NCBI RefSeq assembly: GCF_003667825.1
Contig: NZ_CP033043.1
Location: 3,350,001-3,414,000 of the forward strand
Direction: 5' to 3'
DNA from: Metabacillus litoralis
GTDB taxonomy: Bacteria; Bacillota; Bacilli; Bacillales; Bacillaceae
DNA: 64,000 nt
Below, piece by piece: positions 1 to 8,894 of this stretch (the first letter of the stretch is position 1; every line of letters starts with the position of its first letter). The position numbers and the translations under genes were made by a program. The notes under the pieces were generated by a model, which searched no databases, was not told the DNA's origin, and worked only from the letters and a program-made list of their open reading frames with translations.

Positions 1-60
1 ATAATTAAATCTTTAAAACGTTGACGTTTCTGTTTTGTTTAGTTTTCAAAGAACTACTTT
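1..60 (-). other. Leader of an rRNA operon running out of the window
   Basis: Read on the minus strand, this stretch contains TGAAAACTAAACAAAAC followed by a CGTCAACG segment. That resembles the untranslated leader upstream of 16S rRNA in Bacillus. Three sigma-A promoters on the same strand lie just upstream. The rRNA itself would lie to the left of the window, so the assignment is inferred. Confidence 0.55.
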
Positions 61-89
61 AGCTGAGAACTTTATCAGCGACAAAAACC

Positions 90-294
90 ATTGTATCAGA
101 TAATTTCTCTGTTGTCAACTTCTATGAATCATTTTTCTCAAGCAAGAAAATTTAATGTCATATCTCGTAGCAACAAATAATATCTTACCATTTCATTTCG
201 TAGAAGTCAATAGTATTTTCAAATCTTTTTTGTCTTCTATATCGTCTTACTTAGCGACAAGTTATATATTATCATCCATCATCACCTATGTCAA
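90..294 (-). promoter_or_regulatory. Three tandem sigma-A promoters of an rRNA operon
   Basis: All three lie on the minus strand and have exact 17-bp spacers. The first has -35 TTGACA at 289-294 and -10 TAATAT at 266-271. The second has TTGACT at 205-210 and TAAGAT at 182-187. The third has TTGACA at 113-118 and TACAAT at 90-95. Tandem near-consensus promoters are typical of Bacillus rrn operons. No coding sequence is seen between 295 and 535 apart from the terminator at 472-513. Confidence 0.7.
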
Positions 295-471
295 CTTCTA
301 TGAAAACATCTTATATGATAGATAACTAGCTTCTTCATTATAAAAGATAATCAAATACAAAATAGACTAATGAAGCAATACTTTATTCTTTATCTTTGCT
401 TGATTAAGACAGTTCCTCCTCTACCATTTACCAATAAGTACATTCCTATATAAAATCATACTTATTTGGGC

Positions 472-513
472 AAATAGCTAGGCAAGCTGACACCTCAGCT
501 TGCCTTGCTATTT
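472..513. terminator. Bidirectional-looking terminator after the chemoreceptor gene
   Basis: A long hairpin has outer arms AAATAGC/GCTATTT and inner arms GGCAAGCTGA/TCAGCTTGCC around a 4-nt loop, with A/T-rich flanks on both sides. It directly follows the stop codon of the minus-strand chemoreceptor gene. Confidence 0.75.
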
Positions 514-535
514 TATCTTTATAATGATTGTACCT

Positions 536-2284
536 TTATAATTTATATTTGCTTAACATATCATCTAATTCTTTATTCATTATATTTAATTGCTCTGCAG
601 ATTTTGCCACCTGTCTTATAGCATTGTTTTGCTCGTCAATTGACGAACTAATTTCCTCCACAGATGCAGCTGTTTGTTCGGAAACACCTGATGAACTTTG
701 AATTCCATCTCCTATCATAGAAGTTTGATTGGTGATATTTCTAATTTCATCATTTAAAATTTCTAGTGCTGAGACAGTTTCATTTATTGAATTCGATAAC
801 TGATTAAACTTATCTTGCGTTTCTAAAACATCATCATTTAATTTAGTCGATGTAAGCATGGTTTGTTCTACAATTTCTACCGTATTACCGGTCTCAGTTG
901 CGATCGTAGACACTACTCCTCGAACTTGATATGTTGCCTGCTTAGATTGTTCAGCAAGCTTTCTTATTTCATCCGCTACCACAGAAAAGCCTTTTCCATG
1001 CTCCCCTGCCCTAGCTGCTTCAATACTAGCATTTAATGCAAGTAAATTTGTTTCCGCTGCAATATTTTCAATTGTTACCATAATATGATGAATTTCCTGA
1101 GTTTTATCATACAGACTTTTTATTCCTGTGTTAATTTTCTCCGATGCATGTAAAGAATCAGCATTAGATTTTCTCAATGAAGAAACAATTTCATTTCCCT
1201 CGTTCGATAATAGTTGAGATTTACTTGTAACTCCCTTAATTATATTACTCTGCTGATTCATTGAATCAATTGATTTTGTCAATGTTTCAACACTATGATT
1301 AATGTTTTCTAAATCATTAGCTTGCTCTTGAGTTCCTGTAGAAATTTCCGAGACAGCTGTACCAATCTCTTCGCTGCTTGCTAGCGTTTGTTCTGATACT
1401 GCAGAAAGCTCTGTTGCTGAGTCAAGTAAGTTTGAACTTGTACTTTTTACATTTTGTACTAATTCAAGAAGCTGATAAGACATCTTATTATATGCACCTG
1501 CTAATTGACCAATCTCATCTCTTGATTCTGAAAGATTTGTAGCCTGAATCTTTCCATCAGCAATATCCATTGAAGATTTTGCAACTTCTTTCAATAAAGA
1601 AATTTTCTTTTTAATTGCCAAGTAAAATACTAATATACTTATTAATATAAGCACAAAAGTTCCCCATAATATGATAAATTTAATGATTTCTAAGCCTTCA
1701 TAAAATTCATCTTCGTAAACAGCTAGACCAACATACCAATCCCACGGCTCAAAATGTTCCATATAAGATATTTTCTTTCTCATTTCTCCTGTTTCATCGT
1801 TCACGTCATCGTAATAGACATAACGGTCTTCTTTATTTGAAGCTAATGAGCCTTTCACCATTTTTTCACGATTTGTCGTATCCTCAGGAATATCTCCTAC
1901 TGGATTACTTGGATGAACTTGTGAGGAAAAGTTTGCATCATAGGCGAGGATATACCCTTCACCTTTATATAAAAAATGCGAATTCTTATAATCATGCTCT
2001 CCATTCTTAAGTTTTGGTCCACTCAAAAGGAGCCTTGCTTCCTCTTTCCCCTCCTCTAAAGTTAGATGACCGTTTTCCACCTGTTGGTTTATTGCCTCTA
2101 AAGTAGCTAATGAACTATTAACAATGTGATAAATCTCTTGTTTACCAGCTTTCGTTAATTGATCCTTTGCTATGAAATAACTAGTTAATCCAATCGTTGA
2201 TACGGAAAACACAATAATAATCGTAAGTAAAACCATCATCTTGATTGATATACTATGCCAGTCGACCTTAATTCTCCTCTTCAT
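536..2284 (-). CDS. Methyl-accepting chemotaxis protein with a cache sensor domain
   Basis: A transmembrane chemoreceptor of 582 residues that signals to CheA/CheW. A membrane helix near residues 16-38 is followed by an extracellular cache-type domain ending in [18 protein letters not shown] second helix near 205-227, a HAMP region and a cytoplasmic signalling domain follow. The signalling hairpin tip contains [16 protein letters not shown], the conserved MCP core. The start at 2284 is chosen because GGGGGAG lies 6-7 bases upstream; an ATG at 2311 has no good ribosome site. It lies directly downstream of the tctCBA transporter on the same strand, behind a terminator. It may sense the transported carboxylate, but the ligand is inferred only from position. 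Confidence 0.93.
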   Translation of the reverse strand: MKRRIKVDWHSISIKMMVLLTIIIVFSVSTIGLTSYFIAKDQLTKAGKQEIYHIVNSSLATLEAINQQVENGHLTLEEGKEEARLLLSGPKLKNGEHDYKNSHFLYKGEGYILAYDANFSSQVHPSNPVGDIPEDTTNREKMVKGSLASNKEDRYVYYDDVNDETGEMRKKISYMEHFEPWDWYVGLAVYEDEFYEGLEIIKFIILWGTFVLILISILVFYLAIKKKISLLKEVAKSSMDIADGKIQATNLSESRDEIGQLAGAYNKMSYQLLELVQNVKSTSSNLLDSATELSAVSEQTLASSEEIGTAVSEISTGTQEQANDLENINHSVETLTKSIDSMNQQSNIIKGVTSKSQLLSNEGNEIVSSLRKSNADSLHASEKINTGIKSLYDKTQEIHHIMVTIENIAAETNLLALNASIEAARAGEHGKGFSVVADEIRKLAEQSKQATYQVRGVVSTIATETGNTVEIVEQTMLTSTKLNDDVLETQDKFNQLSNSINETVSALEILNDEIRNITNQTSMIGDGIQSSSGVSEQTAASVEEISSSIDEQNNAIRQVAKSAEQLNIMNKELDDMLSKYKL

Positions 2285-2395
2285 ACTAAGCTCCCCCATA
2301 AATTTTCTCATTATATATATCGACCATTTATAATATGAATGAGTAATTTTCGACTTTTATTTACTGGTAATAGTTTCTAGTATGGTCTAAAAATG

Positions 2396-2435
2396 TGAAA
2401 AGGCACTGATCCTAAGTCACGGACCGCGCCTCATT
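2396..2435 (-). terminator. Terminator after tctA
   Basis: Minus-strand hairpin with arms AGGCGC/GTGCCT and an inner GGTCC/GGATC stem, followed by TTTT. It lies between the tctA stop and the chemoreceptor start. Confidence 0.65.
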
Positions 2436-2489
2436 TTCAATATAACTATGATTGTCGAATTCCCTATGTTTATCTACAGTTGATTTTAT

Positions 2490-4013
2490 TTAATCTTCGT
2501 TTACAACAACATTTCGACCTCTCATTTTTAATAGAATTGGAATGGTCATCCATAACAATGCAATCACTAAAAAGATAAGTGAAATGGGCTTCTCTAAGAA
2601 AATAATAAAATCTCCATTCGATGTAGTTAAAGCTCTTCTCATATTATTTTCAATCATTGGCCCTAGTACCAAACCGAGTACTAGTGGCGCTACAGGGTAA
2701 TCATGCTTTGTTAAATAGTAACCCACTACTCCACAACCAATTAAAAGTAATAAATCAAACACTGTAAATTGAACAGCATAAACTCCGAATATTGATATAG
2801 CTACAATAATAGGTAATAAATACTTTGTTGGTGTTTCGATGATTTTCGCAAAAATTTTAACAAGTGGTAAATTTAAAATAAGCAGCATCACATTTCCGAT
2901 GAACATACTAGCAATCAAACCCCAAGCAACTTGTGGGTGATCCGTGAAGAATAGTGGACCTGGCTGTATATTATACATAATAAGAGCTCCCATTAAGATT
3001 GCTGTTGTACCTGAGCCTGGTATACCTAACGTTAATAATGGAATCATTGCTCCACCTGAGGCACCATTATTTGCGGCCTCAGGTGCGGCCACCCCTTCAA
3101 TTGCCCCTTTTCCAAACTTATCAGGATTTTTACTAATCTTCTTTTCCATAATATAAGAAAAGAAGGATGCTAATGTTGCTCCTGCACCTGGTAAAATCCC
3201 AATGAAAAATCCTAATAAAGATCCTCTGACAATCGGCCCTGAGCTCTCTTTCAAATCTTTTTTTGTTGGAAGAATTCTTTCCACTTTCGCAATAGATCCA
3301 TCAACACTCTCTTTTTCCAAGATTGTTTTAAATACTTCTCCAAGAGCAAACAGTCCCACTGCAACAGTTAAAAATTCAATACCTGAATATAAAACAGGAA
3401 CCTCATACGTAAAGCGTGCTACACCTGATACATTGTCCATTCCGATTGTAGCAATTAGCAGTCCAACAACTGTCATAATTAAAGCTTTTGTTCTTGATTT
3501 TCCTGCAAGGCCACTGACGGCACAAAGTCCTAATATCATTAATGAAAAATACTCTGCTGGACCAAAAGACAATGCGACACTAGACAATGGTTCCGCTAAA
3601 ATTGTTAGACCGATAAGTGCAACAATCCCTGCAAAAAATGAACCAATTGCAGCAATTGACAGTGCAGCTCCAGCTCTTCCTTGTCTGGCCATTTGATAAC
3701 CATCAAGAGCAGTTACAACTGATGACGATTCACCTGGTGTATTTAATAAAATAGATGTTGTCGATCCGCCATACATCGCTCCATAATAAACACCGGCTAA
3801 TAAAATAATTGAGCTTGCTGCCGCTGATTCAGGATCAAGACCTGATGTAAGAGTAGCTGTTACGGGAATTAATAACGCCACTCCGCTCATTGGACCTATT
3901 CCTGGAAGAACACCAACCGCAGTACCAATTAATACTCCAACAAACGCAAACAATAAATTATGCCATTGCAAAGCTTCTGCAAAGCCATTTGCTAAAAATT
4001 GAATTGTATCCAT
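2490..4013 (-). CDS. tctA: Tripartite tricarboxylate transporter, large permease TctA
   Basis: Large membrane subunit (507 residues) of a TTT-family secondary transporter that takes up citrate-like tri- or dicarboxylates delivered by the TctC binding protein. The sequence has about a dozen hydrophobic segments. It carries the family motifs GVLPGIGPMSGVALL near the N-terminus and GFFIGILPGAGATLASFFSY in the middle, plus the GIPGSGTTAILMGAL repeat. Length matches the family (about 500). It follows tctB with a 13-nt gap and is the last gene of the tctCBA operon. The exact substrate cannot be read from the sequence. Confidence 0.93.
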   Translation of the reverse strand: MDTIQFLANGFAEALQWHNLLFAFVGVLIGTAVGVLPGIGPMSGVALLIPVTATLTSGLDPESAAASSIILLAGVYYGAMYGGSTTSILLNTPGESSSVVTALDGYQMARQGRAGAALSIAAIGSFFAGIVALIGLTILAEPLSSVALSFGPAEYFSLMILGLCAVSGLAGKSRTKALIMTVVGLLIATIGMDNVSGVARFTYEVPVLYSGIEFLTVAVGLFALGEVFKTILEKESVDGSIAKVERILPTKKDLKESSGPIVRGSLLGFFIGILPGAGATLASFFSYIMEKKISKNPDKFGKGAIEGVAAPEAANNGASGGAMIPLLTLGIPGSGTTAILMGALIMYNIQPGPLFFTDHPQVAWGLIASMFIGNVMLLILNLPLVKIFAKIIETPTKYLLPIIVAISIFGVYAVQFTVFDLLLLIGCGVVGYYLTKHDYPVAPLVLGLVLGPMIENNMRRALTTSNGDFIIFLEKPISLIFLVIALLWMTIPILLKMRGRNVVVNED

Positions 4014-4026
4014 TTATAACACCTCA

Positions 4027-4479
4027 CTAAAACCAAGTTGGAAAGCCAGGTAAAGAGCCTTCAAGAACTTCAACAAATAAATAATAAACCCCACCTGAAA
4101 AGCATGCTGCAATAACGATGGATTTTAGTATATTCTTTTTATCCATTGCGATGAAACTAACAAGTAAAAAGAGAAATGTTGTTAAAATAAAACCTAATGT
4201 TTCGATAAATGAAGCATAAAGAATAGCAGAAATTAAAATAATGAAAAATCTCTTGTAATCTAGCTCTTCTTTCCCCTTTTGTTCATTCACATATTTAAAT
4301 GTTTCATAGAATAGACGAAGGCTAAGCAAGACTAATATAGCCCCTAGTATAGTTGGAAACATATCAGGGCCAACATTACTCCCATATGCACTTTCCGAAA
4401 TTTTTTGGCTTTCGACAACGAAGAATATTCCTATGACCATAAACATAACACTTGAGTAACGATCAAAAGCTTTACTCAT
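4027..4479 (-). CDS. tctB: Tripartite tricarboxylate transporter, small subunit TctB
   Basis: Small membrane subunit (150 residues) with four predicted transmembrane helices, the usual architecture of TctB. The N-terminal helix reads SSVMFMVIGIFFVVES. It lies between tctC and tctA in the canonical order. The start is set at ATG 4479, with GGGAG about 11 bases upstream; a GTG at 4491 overlaps the ribosome site and is less likely. TctB is needed for transport by TctA, although its mechanism is poorly known. Confidence 0.88.
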   Translation of the reverse strand: MSKAFDRYSSVMFMVIGIFFVVESQKISESAYGSNVGPDMFPTILGAILVLLSLRLFYETFKYVNEQKGKEELDYKRFFIILISAILYASFIETLGFILTTFLFLLVSFIAMDKKNILKSIVIAACFSGGVYYLFVEVLEGSLPGFPTWF

Positions 4480-4534
4480 CTTTACTCTCACTCCCTATAG
4501 AGAGAAAGAGGGGAGGCCCCCTCTTCCTAAAGCT

Positions 4535-5551
4535 TTATTTTTGCATGCCTAATGCTGTTAAGAGGTCCTGAATCACAACATTTTGCTCATCTAAAAACTT
4601 CTTGAAATCTGTTGAGTTTTTAAATTCACTTTCCCACCCATTTGATTTTACTTCATTGTTCCATTCTTCGCTTTCTGACAGTTTTTGTAATGTTTTATCC
4701 CAGAAAGCTAATTCTTCTTCCTTCAATTCCTTTGGTCCAAATACACCACGCCAGATTGTAAAGTCTGCATCTATCCCTGCTTCTTTAAAAGTTGGTACAT
4801 CTGCTAAATCACCTTCCAAACGTTCAGGTGAACTAACCGCCAACACTTTCACTTTTCCTGATTTCACATATTCTCCAATAGCTGAAGCATCTGTAGCAAT
4901 TAAGTCAGCATTTCCTCCTAGCAGTGCCGCAATCGCTTCACCACCACCATCATATGAAACATATTTCACTGATTTCGGGTCAATATCAGACTTAAATGCA
5001 GGTAATACTGCTACTAAATGATCCATTGAGCCAGGTGAAGATCCGCCTGCAACTGTCACTTTTGTTGGATCCGCTTTAATGGCATCTAATGCAGATTGCA
5101 AATCATTAAAAGGTGAATCACTTTTTACAACAATAGCTCCGTAATCTTTTGTAAGCTGTGCTAAAGGAGTTGTATCGCCATAACCATATGGACTGTTTCC
5201 TTCTTTTTTCTCATGATTTATTAAAATTGGCGGTGAACTGATCATTAATTTATATGGATTGTTTTTTTCTTGTGTTGCAAACTCTGCCATATAAACAGCA
5301 CCACCACCACCTGGTTTATTTTCAACTGTTAATGTTTCTTCAACTAACTTTGTATCAGATAAAACCTTCGCTAATGCTCTTGCCGTTAAATCCCAGCCGC
5401 CGCCTGCACCTGATGGAGCTACAACGGTGATTGGTTTTTCTGGATAATTAGAGCTACTTTCACTACTATTGGCTTTTTCCTTATCTCCACCACAAGCAGC
5501 TAACATAAAACTTAGAAGTCCAACTAATACGACCAACATTGTTTTCTTCAT
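4535..5551 (-). CDS. tctC: Tripartite tricarboxylate transporter substrate-binding lipoprotein TctC
   Basis: Extracellular solute-binding protein (338 residues) that presents the carboxylate to TctAB. It starts MKKTMLVVLVGLLSF and has a lipobox LAAC, so it should be lipid-anchored on the outer face of the membrane. The mature part starts YPEKPITVVAPSGAGGGWD, the strand-loop that contacts the ligand in the Bug/TctC family. The start at 5551 is supported by GGGGGA about 7 bases upstream; the upstream in-frame extension runs through a hairpin and promoter and is not real coding sequence. It is first gene of the operon tctC-tctB-tctA. Confidence 0.93.
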   Translation of the reverse strand: MKKTMLVVLVGLLSFMLAACGGDKEKANSSESSSNYPEKPITVVAPSGAGGGWDLTARALAKVLSDTKLVEETLTVENKPGGGGAVYMAEFATQEKNNPYKLMISSPPILINHEKKEGNSPYGYGDTTPLAQLTKDYGAIVVKSDSPFNDLQSALDAIKADPTKVTVAGGSSPGSMDHLVAVLPAFKSDIDPKSVKYVSYDGGGEAIAALLGGNADLIATDASAIGEYVKSGKVKVLAVSSPERLEGDLADVPTFKEAGIDADFTIWRGVFGPKELKEEELAFWDKTLQKLSESEEWNNEVKSNGWESEFKNSTDFKKFLDEQNVVIQDLLTALGMQK

Positions 5552-5581
5552 ATAATTTCCCCCAATTCTTTGTCCATTTAA

Positions 5582-5612
5582 AAAGACAGCACTTAATGTA
5601 AGCGCTGTCTTA
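5582..5612 (-). promoter_or_regulatory. Hairpin plus CcpA (cre)-like site in the tctC leader
   Basis: On the minus strand a hairpin AAGACAGCGCTT/AAGTGCTGTCTT is followed by a short T run, so it may terminate or attenuate. The plus strand 5596-5610 reads ATGTAAGCGCTGTCT, which fits 13 of 15 positions of the Bacillus cre consensus. It lies just downstream of the tctC promoter, a roadblock position for CcpA. Confidence 0.5.
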
Positions 5613-5632
5613 AAGTTAACAGAATTTTTTAA

Positions 5633-5661
5633 TTTATAGAATCTTAACCTCATAAGTTCAA
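5633..5661 (-). promoter_or_regulatory. Sigma-A promoter of tctCBA
   Basis: Minus-strand -35 TTGAAC (5656-5661) and -10 TATAAA (5633-5638), separated by exactly 17 bp. It lies between the response regulator stop and the tctC leader hairpin. Confidence 0.55.
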
Positions 5662-5694
5662 TTAACTGTAATGAATTCTTTTTGTTCATAAAGT

Positions 5695-6387
5695 TCATGA
5701 CTGAAAACGGAAGTACCTTCTTTCCGGCCGCCCAACATTTCCATATACTAGCTCTGCATATATCTTTTTTTGTGAAATAAGATATTCCAAATATCTCCTT
5801 GCTGTTGATCGACTAACCCCAGACTGTTTACTTAATGATTCAGCTGTAATCCCCTCTTCAGCAACATTTAAAAGAAACTCTAATATTTTGTTGAGTGTTA
5901 GTGGATCAATCCCCTTTGGCGCACCATCTTCCTCTATTAAATGACTATCTTGTCGGGATAAACTCCATAAAGCTGTTATCTCTTCTTGAGTTAAATGTTT
6001 TGTCGTTTTTAATTTTTCCAATCTTTTTTGATAGGCTTCTAGACTTGTCTTAAATCTCTCGAATGTAACCGGTTTGACAATATAATCACAAACCCCATTT
6101 CGTAAAGAATCTCCAACTATATCAACCTCTGAAGATGCAGTAATCATAATAATGTCGATATCTGGATAAGACTTACGGATGACCCTCCCTAAATCTGTTC
6201 CTAACATATCTGGTAAAAACACATCTAACAAAACTAACTGCGGTTGAATAATTTCAAGTAATTCAATTGCTTCCGCTCCAGACGTTGCTATGGCTACTAC
6301 CTCAAAGCCATCTATCTTCTTTGTAAAACGGCTATTAATTTCTGCTATCCTAGCATCGTCTTCAATCACCATTACTTCTACCTTCAT
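5695..6387 (-). CDS. Response regulator of the CitB/DcuR type, probable activator of tctCBA
   Basis: Two-component response regulator of 230 residues. The receiver domain (about 1-120) has the acidic pair in VIEDD, the phosphoacceptor Asp in LVLLDVFLP and the conserved Lys in YIVKPVTF. A linker and a C-terminal helix-turn-helix (EEGITAESLSKQSGVSRSTARRYLEYL) follow, as in CitT/DcuR regulators. Its start overlaps the sensor kinase stop by 4 nt (ATGA), so the two are translationally coupled. The divergence into tctC and the kinase type point to carboxylate-responsive control of the transporter. That target is inferred from neighbourhood. Confidence 0.9.
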   Translation of the reverse strand: MKVEVMVIEDDARIAEINSRFTKKIDGFEVVAIATSGAEAIELLEIIQPQLVLLDVFLPDMLGTDLGRVIRKSYPDIDIIMITASSEVDIVGDSLRNGVCDYIVKPVTFERFKTSLEAYQKRLEKLKTTKHLTQEEITALWSLSRQDSHLIEEDGAPKGIDPLTLNKILEFLLNVAEEGITAESLSKQSGVSRSTARRYLEYLISQKKIYAELVYGNVGRPERRYFRFQS

Positions 6388-7985
6388 TTTGGCTCCTCCT
6401 TTGGGATCGCAATAATAAACAAAGCACCACCTAATTCGCCTGTTTCAATTGTAATACTCCCATTTAGTTCCTCGACTAATTCACTCACTTTCGCTAAACC
6501 AAGCCCTCGATTTTTCCCATCCTTTGTTGAGAAACCCTTTTTAAAAATCTCAGATAACATGTGAGGTTCAACACCGGTTCCACTATCTTCAATTTCCATA
6601 ATGAGATCATCACCTAGATCAGTTATAAAAAAACGTACATATCGTTCTTTACGTTTTTGCTTTTCTAATTCTTCAAATCCATTCGTTATAAGGTTTCCTA
6701 AAATTGAAACCAAACTACTATAACCAATGTGCTTAGGAATCTCCTCCAGACTGCTTTCTCGATCAACATGAAAGGTAACCTTTAGCTCTTTAGCACGATT
6801 GTAAAACCCTAGTAAAATCCCACCAAGCCATGGATCTTTTATTTTCCTCATGAGAAATTGTGTAAAATCTCTTTGACTTTCTGTTTCTTCATGAATAAGT
6901 GTCAGGGCCTCATCCAATGACCCTAATTGAATTAATCCCGAAATCGTATAAAGCAAGTTATTAAACTCGTGGGTCTGCGCTCTTAAGGCTTCTGTGTATC
7001 TCTTCACTTGTGATAATTCTTCTGTTAATTGATCAATATCAGATTTAAGTCTAAAGCTAGATACGACACCAATCACTTCATCTCCATATTTAACAGGAAT
7101 ACGGTTTGCTATAATGATCTTATTTCTAATTTCTAGTTGTTTATCTAGTTGCTTTTCGCCTGTTCTTAGAACATCTAGTAAAGAAGAATTAGGGATAATA
7201 TCAAAAACCTGTTCTCCAACAACAGGTTTTGTCTTATCTAGTGATAAAATGTCATATGCAGCTTGATTGATGATCAATATCTTTCCATCCTCATTAATAA
7301 CAATGATTCCTTCATGAACCGTTTCAATAACAGCATTACGTTGTTTAAACAATGTAGCAATTTCCTCAGGCTCTAGTCCCATCATTGTATTTTTTATCCT
7401 TCTTGCTAATATAATCGAACCTAATGTTCCCAAAAGAAATGCAGTAATGGCAATCCAAATAACAGGTTTTCCGTAATCAAAGACTGTATTTTCAATATCC
7501 TCAATTAAAAAACCTACTGAGACTACACCTATAATTTCATCACCATCAAGAATTGGTACCTTTCCTCTTAATGAAGGCCCTAAGGATCCAGTTGCCTTGG
7601 AAACATAAGATTTACCTTCTTTTAACGCCTTAACATTGTCTCCTCCAACCATCTTTTTCCCAATTCTCTCTGGAATTGGGTGAGAATATCGAATTCCTTC
7701 TTTATTACCAATTACGATATATTCAGCGCCAATTTCCACTCTTATTTTTTCAACCAAAGGCTGAATAATTCTAGATGGATCTTCAGTATCAAATGCTTCA
7801 TGAATCTCAGGCATGTTCGCTATCGTTGTAGCAACATGTAAAGCTCTTTTGCTAATTTGCTGCTCAACTGTTTTTGATAAAGTATGATAGTATAAAATAC
7901 TACATAAAAGAACAATTAATAAAATAAGACTAAGGGCAAACAAAATAATGCGTATATAAAGCTTAGGTCGATTCGTTCTTTTCAA
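6384..7985 (-). CDS. Sensor histidine kinase of the CitA/DcuS type
   Basis: Membrane sensor kinase of 533 residues. A helix near 13-33 and a second near 177-197 flank an extracellular cache domain typical of citrate/C4-dicarboxylate sensors (IGAEYIVIGNKEGIRYSHP). A PAS domain follows at about 213-310 (IVINEDGKILIINQAA). The phosphoacceptor His lies in ALRAQTHEFNNLLYTISGL near 340, and a HATPase domain at the C-terminus has the N and G boxes (NLITNGFEEL, EDSGTGV, GRGLGLA-like GLGLAKV). The start is a TTG at 7985 with AGGTG about 8 bases upstream. It is the first gene of a kinase-regulator pair upstream of tctCBA. Confidence 0.9.
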   Translation of the reverse strand: MKRTNRPKLYIRIILFALSLILLIVLLCSILYYHTLSKTVEQQISKRALHVATTIANMPEIHEAFDTEDPSRIIQPLVEKIRVEIGAEYIVIGNKEGIRYSHPIPERIGKKMVGGDNVKALKEGKSYVSKATGSLGPSLRGKVPILDGDEIIGVVSVGFLIEDIENTVFDYGKPVIWIAITAFLLGTLGSIILARRIKNTMMGLEPEEIATLFKQRNAVIETVHEGIIVINEDGKILIINQAAYDILSLDKTKPVVGEQVFDIIPNSSLLDVLRTGEKQLDKQLEIRNKIIIANRIPVKYGDEVIGVVSSFRLKSDIDQLTEELSQVKRYTEALRAQTHEFNNLLYTISGLIQLGSLDEALTLIHEETESQRDFTQFLMRKIKDPWLGGILLGFYNRAKELKVTFHVDRESSLEEIPKHIGYSSLVSILGNLITNGFEELEKQKRKERYVRFFITDLGDDLIMEIEDSGTGVEPHMLSEIFKKGFSTKDGKNRGLGLAKVSELVEELNGSITIETGELGGALFIIAIPKEEPK

Positions 7986-8005
7986 TAGCTCACACCTCAG
8001 TTTTT

Positions 8006-8020
8006 AGAAATCGCTTACAA
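8006..8020 (-). promoter_or_regulatory. CcpA (cre) site before the kinase gene
   Basis: The minus strand reads TTGTAAGCGATTTCT, matching 14 of 15 positions of the Bacillus cre consensus. It sits downstream of the kinase promoter, so bound CcpA would block elongation when glucose is present. Confidence 0.6.
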
Positions 8021-8035
8021 GTTTGAGTATTCTCT

Positions 8036-8064
8036 ATTGTATATAAATACTTTTGGTTTGTCAT
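8036..8064 (-). promoter_or_regulatory. Sigma-A promoter of the kinase-regulator genes
   Basis: Minus-strand -35 ATGACA (8059-8064) and -10 TACAAT (8036-8041), with a 17-bp spacer. Each hexamer has 5 of 6 consensus bases. Confidence 0.55.
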
Positions 8065-8110
8065 GGAGAAATTTCTTCTATTTATTAAATATAATATTGA
8101 AATAAATTTA

Positions 8111-8139
8111 TTGAAAGGAGTTGGAGAATATAGTAAGAT
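8111..8139 (+). promoter_or_regulatory. Possible promoter of the LAGLIDADG gene
   Basis: Plus-strand -35 TTGAAA (8111-8116) and -10 TAAGAT (8134-8139), with a 17-bp spacer. It lies about 74 bp before the proposed start codon. Confidence 0.4.
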
Positions 8140-8212
8140 AAAGTCATCTAGAACATACGTTCTATTTTTCACGAATGGAATTGAACAAAGAAAAGTGCAG
8201 GTGATACATTTG

Positions 8213-8617
8213 ATGGCATGGGAGGCTGCATATTTAGCTGGTATTATCGATGGTGAGGGTACTATCACACTAACTAGAATACATAAAAACGAACATCGGA
8301 GGCCTTGTATTACAATTGCATCAACAGACAAAGAACTATTGATTTACACTAAATCTTTGACAGGTGGAATTATTAGTAATAAGAAGAATTACAATCCTGA
8401 AAAACATAAGAATTCCTTTACTCTAAACATTAAGAAAAAAGAAAAAGTTATTGATATACTTACCCATGTTTTACCGTATTTAAGAGTTCCTTCAAAAAGA
8501 AAACGTGCATTTTGGATTATTGAACACTACGATAAAGTTACAATAAGAAACGGTAAATACAGTAAGGAGCGTTTAAATCAAAAGTTAGCTTTCGAAAAAG
8601 CTTTTTTTAAATTTTAA
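8213..8617 (+). CDS. Free-standing LAGLIDADG homing endonuclease
   Basis: A 134-residue protein beginning MAWEAAYLAGIIDGEGTITL. The segment LAGIIDGEG is the LAGLIDADG motif, with the catalytic acidic residue in the second G-E-G step. Only one copy of the motif is present, so the enzyme should act as a homodimer cutting a near-palindromic site. The remainder is basic and alternates strand and helix as in this family. ATG 8213 is preferred; an in-frame GTG at 8201 is possible, and a 184-residue extension upstream overlaps the promoter. The gene lies just outside the Tn7-like element: its stop is 8 bp from the target duplication. Without the element it would be directly downstream of, and convergent with, ssrA, which carries a group I intron with no endonuclease gene. 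Its target is not readable; ssrA is the obvious candidate. Confidence 0.85.
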   Translation: MAWEAAYLAGIIDGEGTITLTRIHKNEHRRPCITIASTDKELLIYTKSLTGGIISNKKNYNPEKHKNSFTLNIKKKEKVIDILTHVLPYLRVPSKRKRAFWIIEHYDKVTIRNGKYSKERLNQKLAFEKAFFKF

Positions 8618-8624
8618 CTTAAAA

Positions 8625-8629
8625 AAGGC
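8625..8629. repeat. Left target-site duplication of the Tn7-like element
   Basis: AAGGC, identical to 28025-28029 on the other side of the element. Tn7-family transposons make 5-bp duplications. Confidence 0.85.
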
Positions 8630-8653
8630 TATGACTTAACTCATAAAATTACA
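8630..8653 (+). repeat. Left terminal inverted repeat
   Basis: The 24 terminal bases match the right terminal repeat at 19 positions without gaps. The interior up to about 8820 has further degenerate copies of the same kind (8708-8722 and 8784-8797). This interior is A/T-rich, has no gene, and probably holds TnsB binding sites. Confidence 0.85.
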
Positions 8654-8869
8654 TATTGTTTACTCAATTAATTACCAAACGTTGATATCAATGAATCCTT
8701 TATAATTTTTAGTAATAAAATTCAATTAAAAATCTTATCCCAACTCATTTTTTTCATTAACTAACCCAATTTTTTCTGACTTTCTGCAATTTTATGGTGA
8801 TGTTATTTACTAATGGCAATCTTATGAGTAAATAAATTAAATGTAACTTCTCTTATATATGACCACAAA

Positions 8870-8894
8870 AAAAGAGTTGTTAATTCACAACTCA
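8870..8894 (-). terminator. Terminator of the tns operon
   Basis: Minus-strand hairpin GAGTTGT/ACAACTC with a 6-nt loop, followed by seven T. It overlaps the stop of the first tniQ gene. Confidence 0.85.

Noticed and set aside
4535..5698. 387-codon TctC frame from 5698
   Set aside because: The first 49 codons cover a promoter, cre site and hairpin; the signal peptide starts at 5551.
7990..8331. 113-codon minus-strand frame opposite the LAGLIDADG gene
   Set aside because: It overlaps a recognised gene and a promoter/cre region; no family features.
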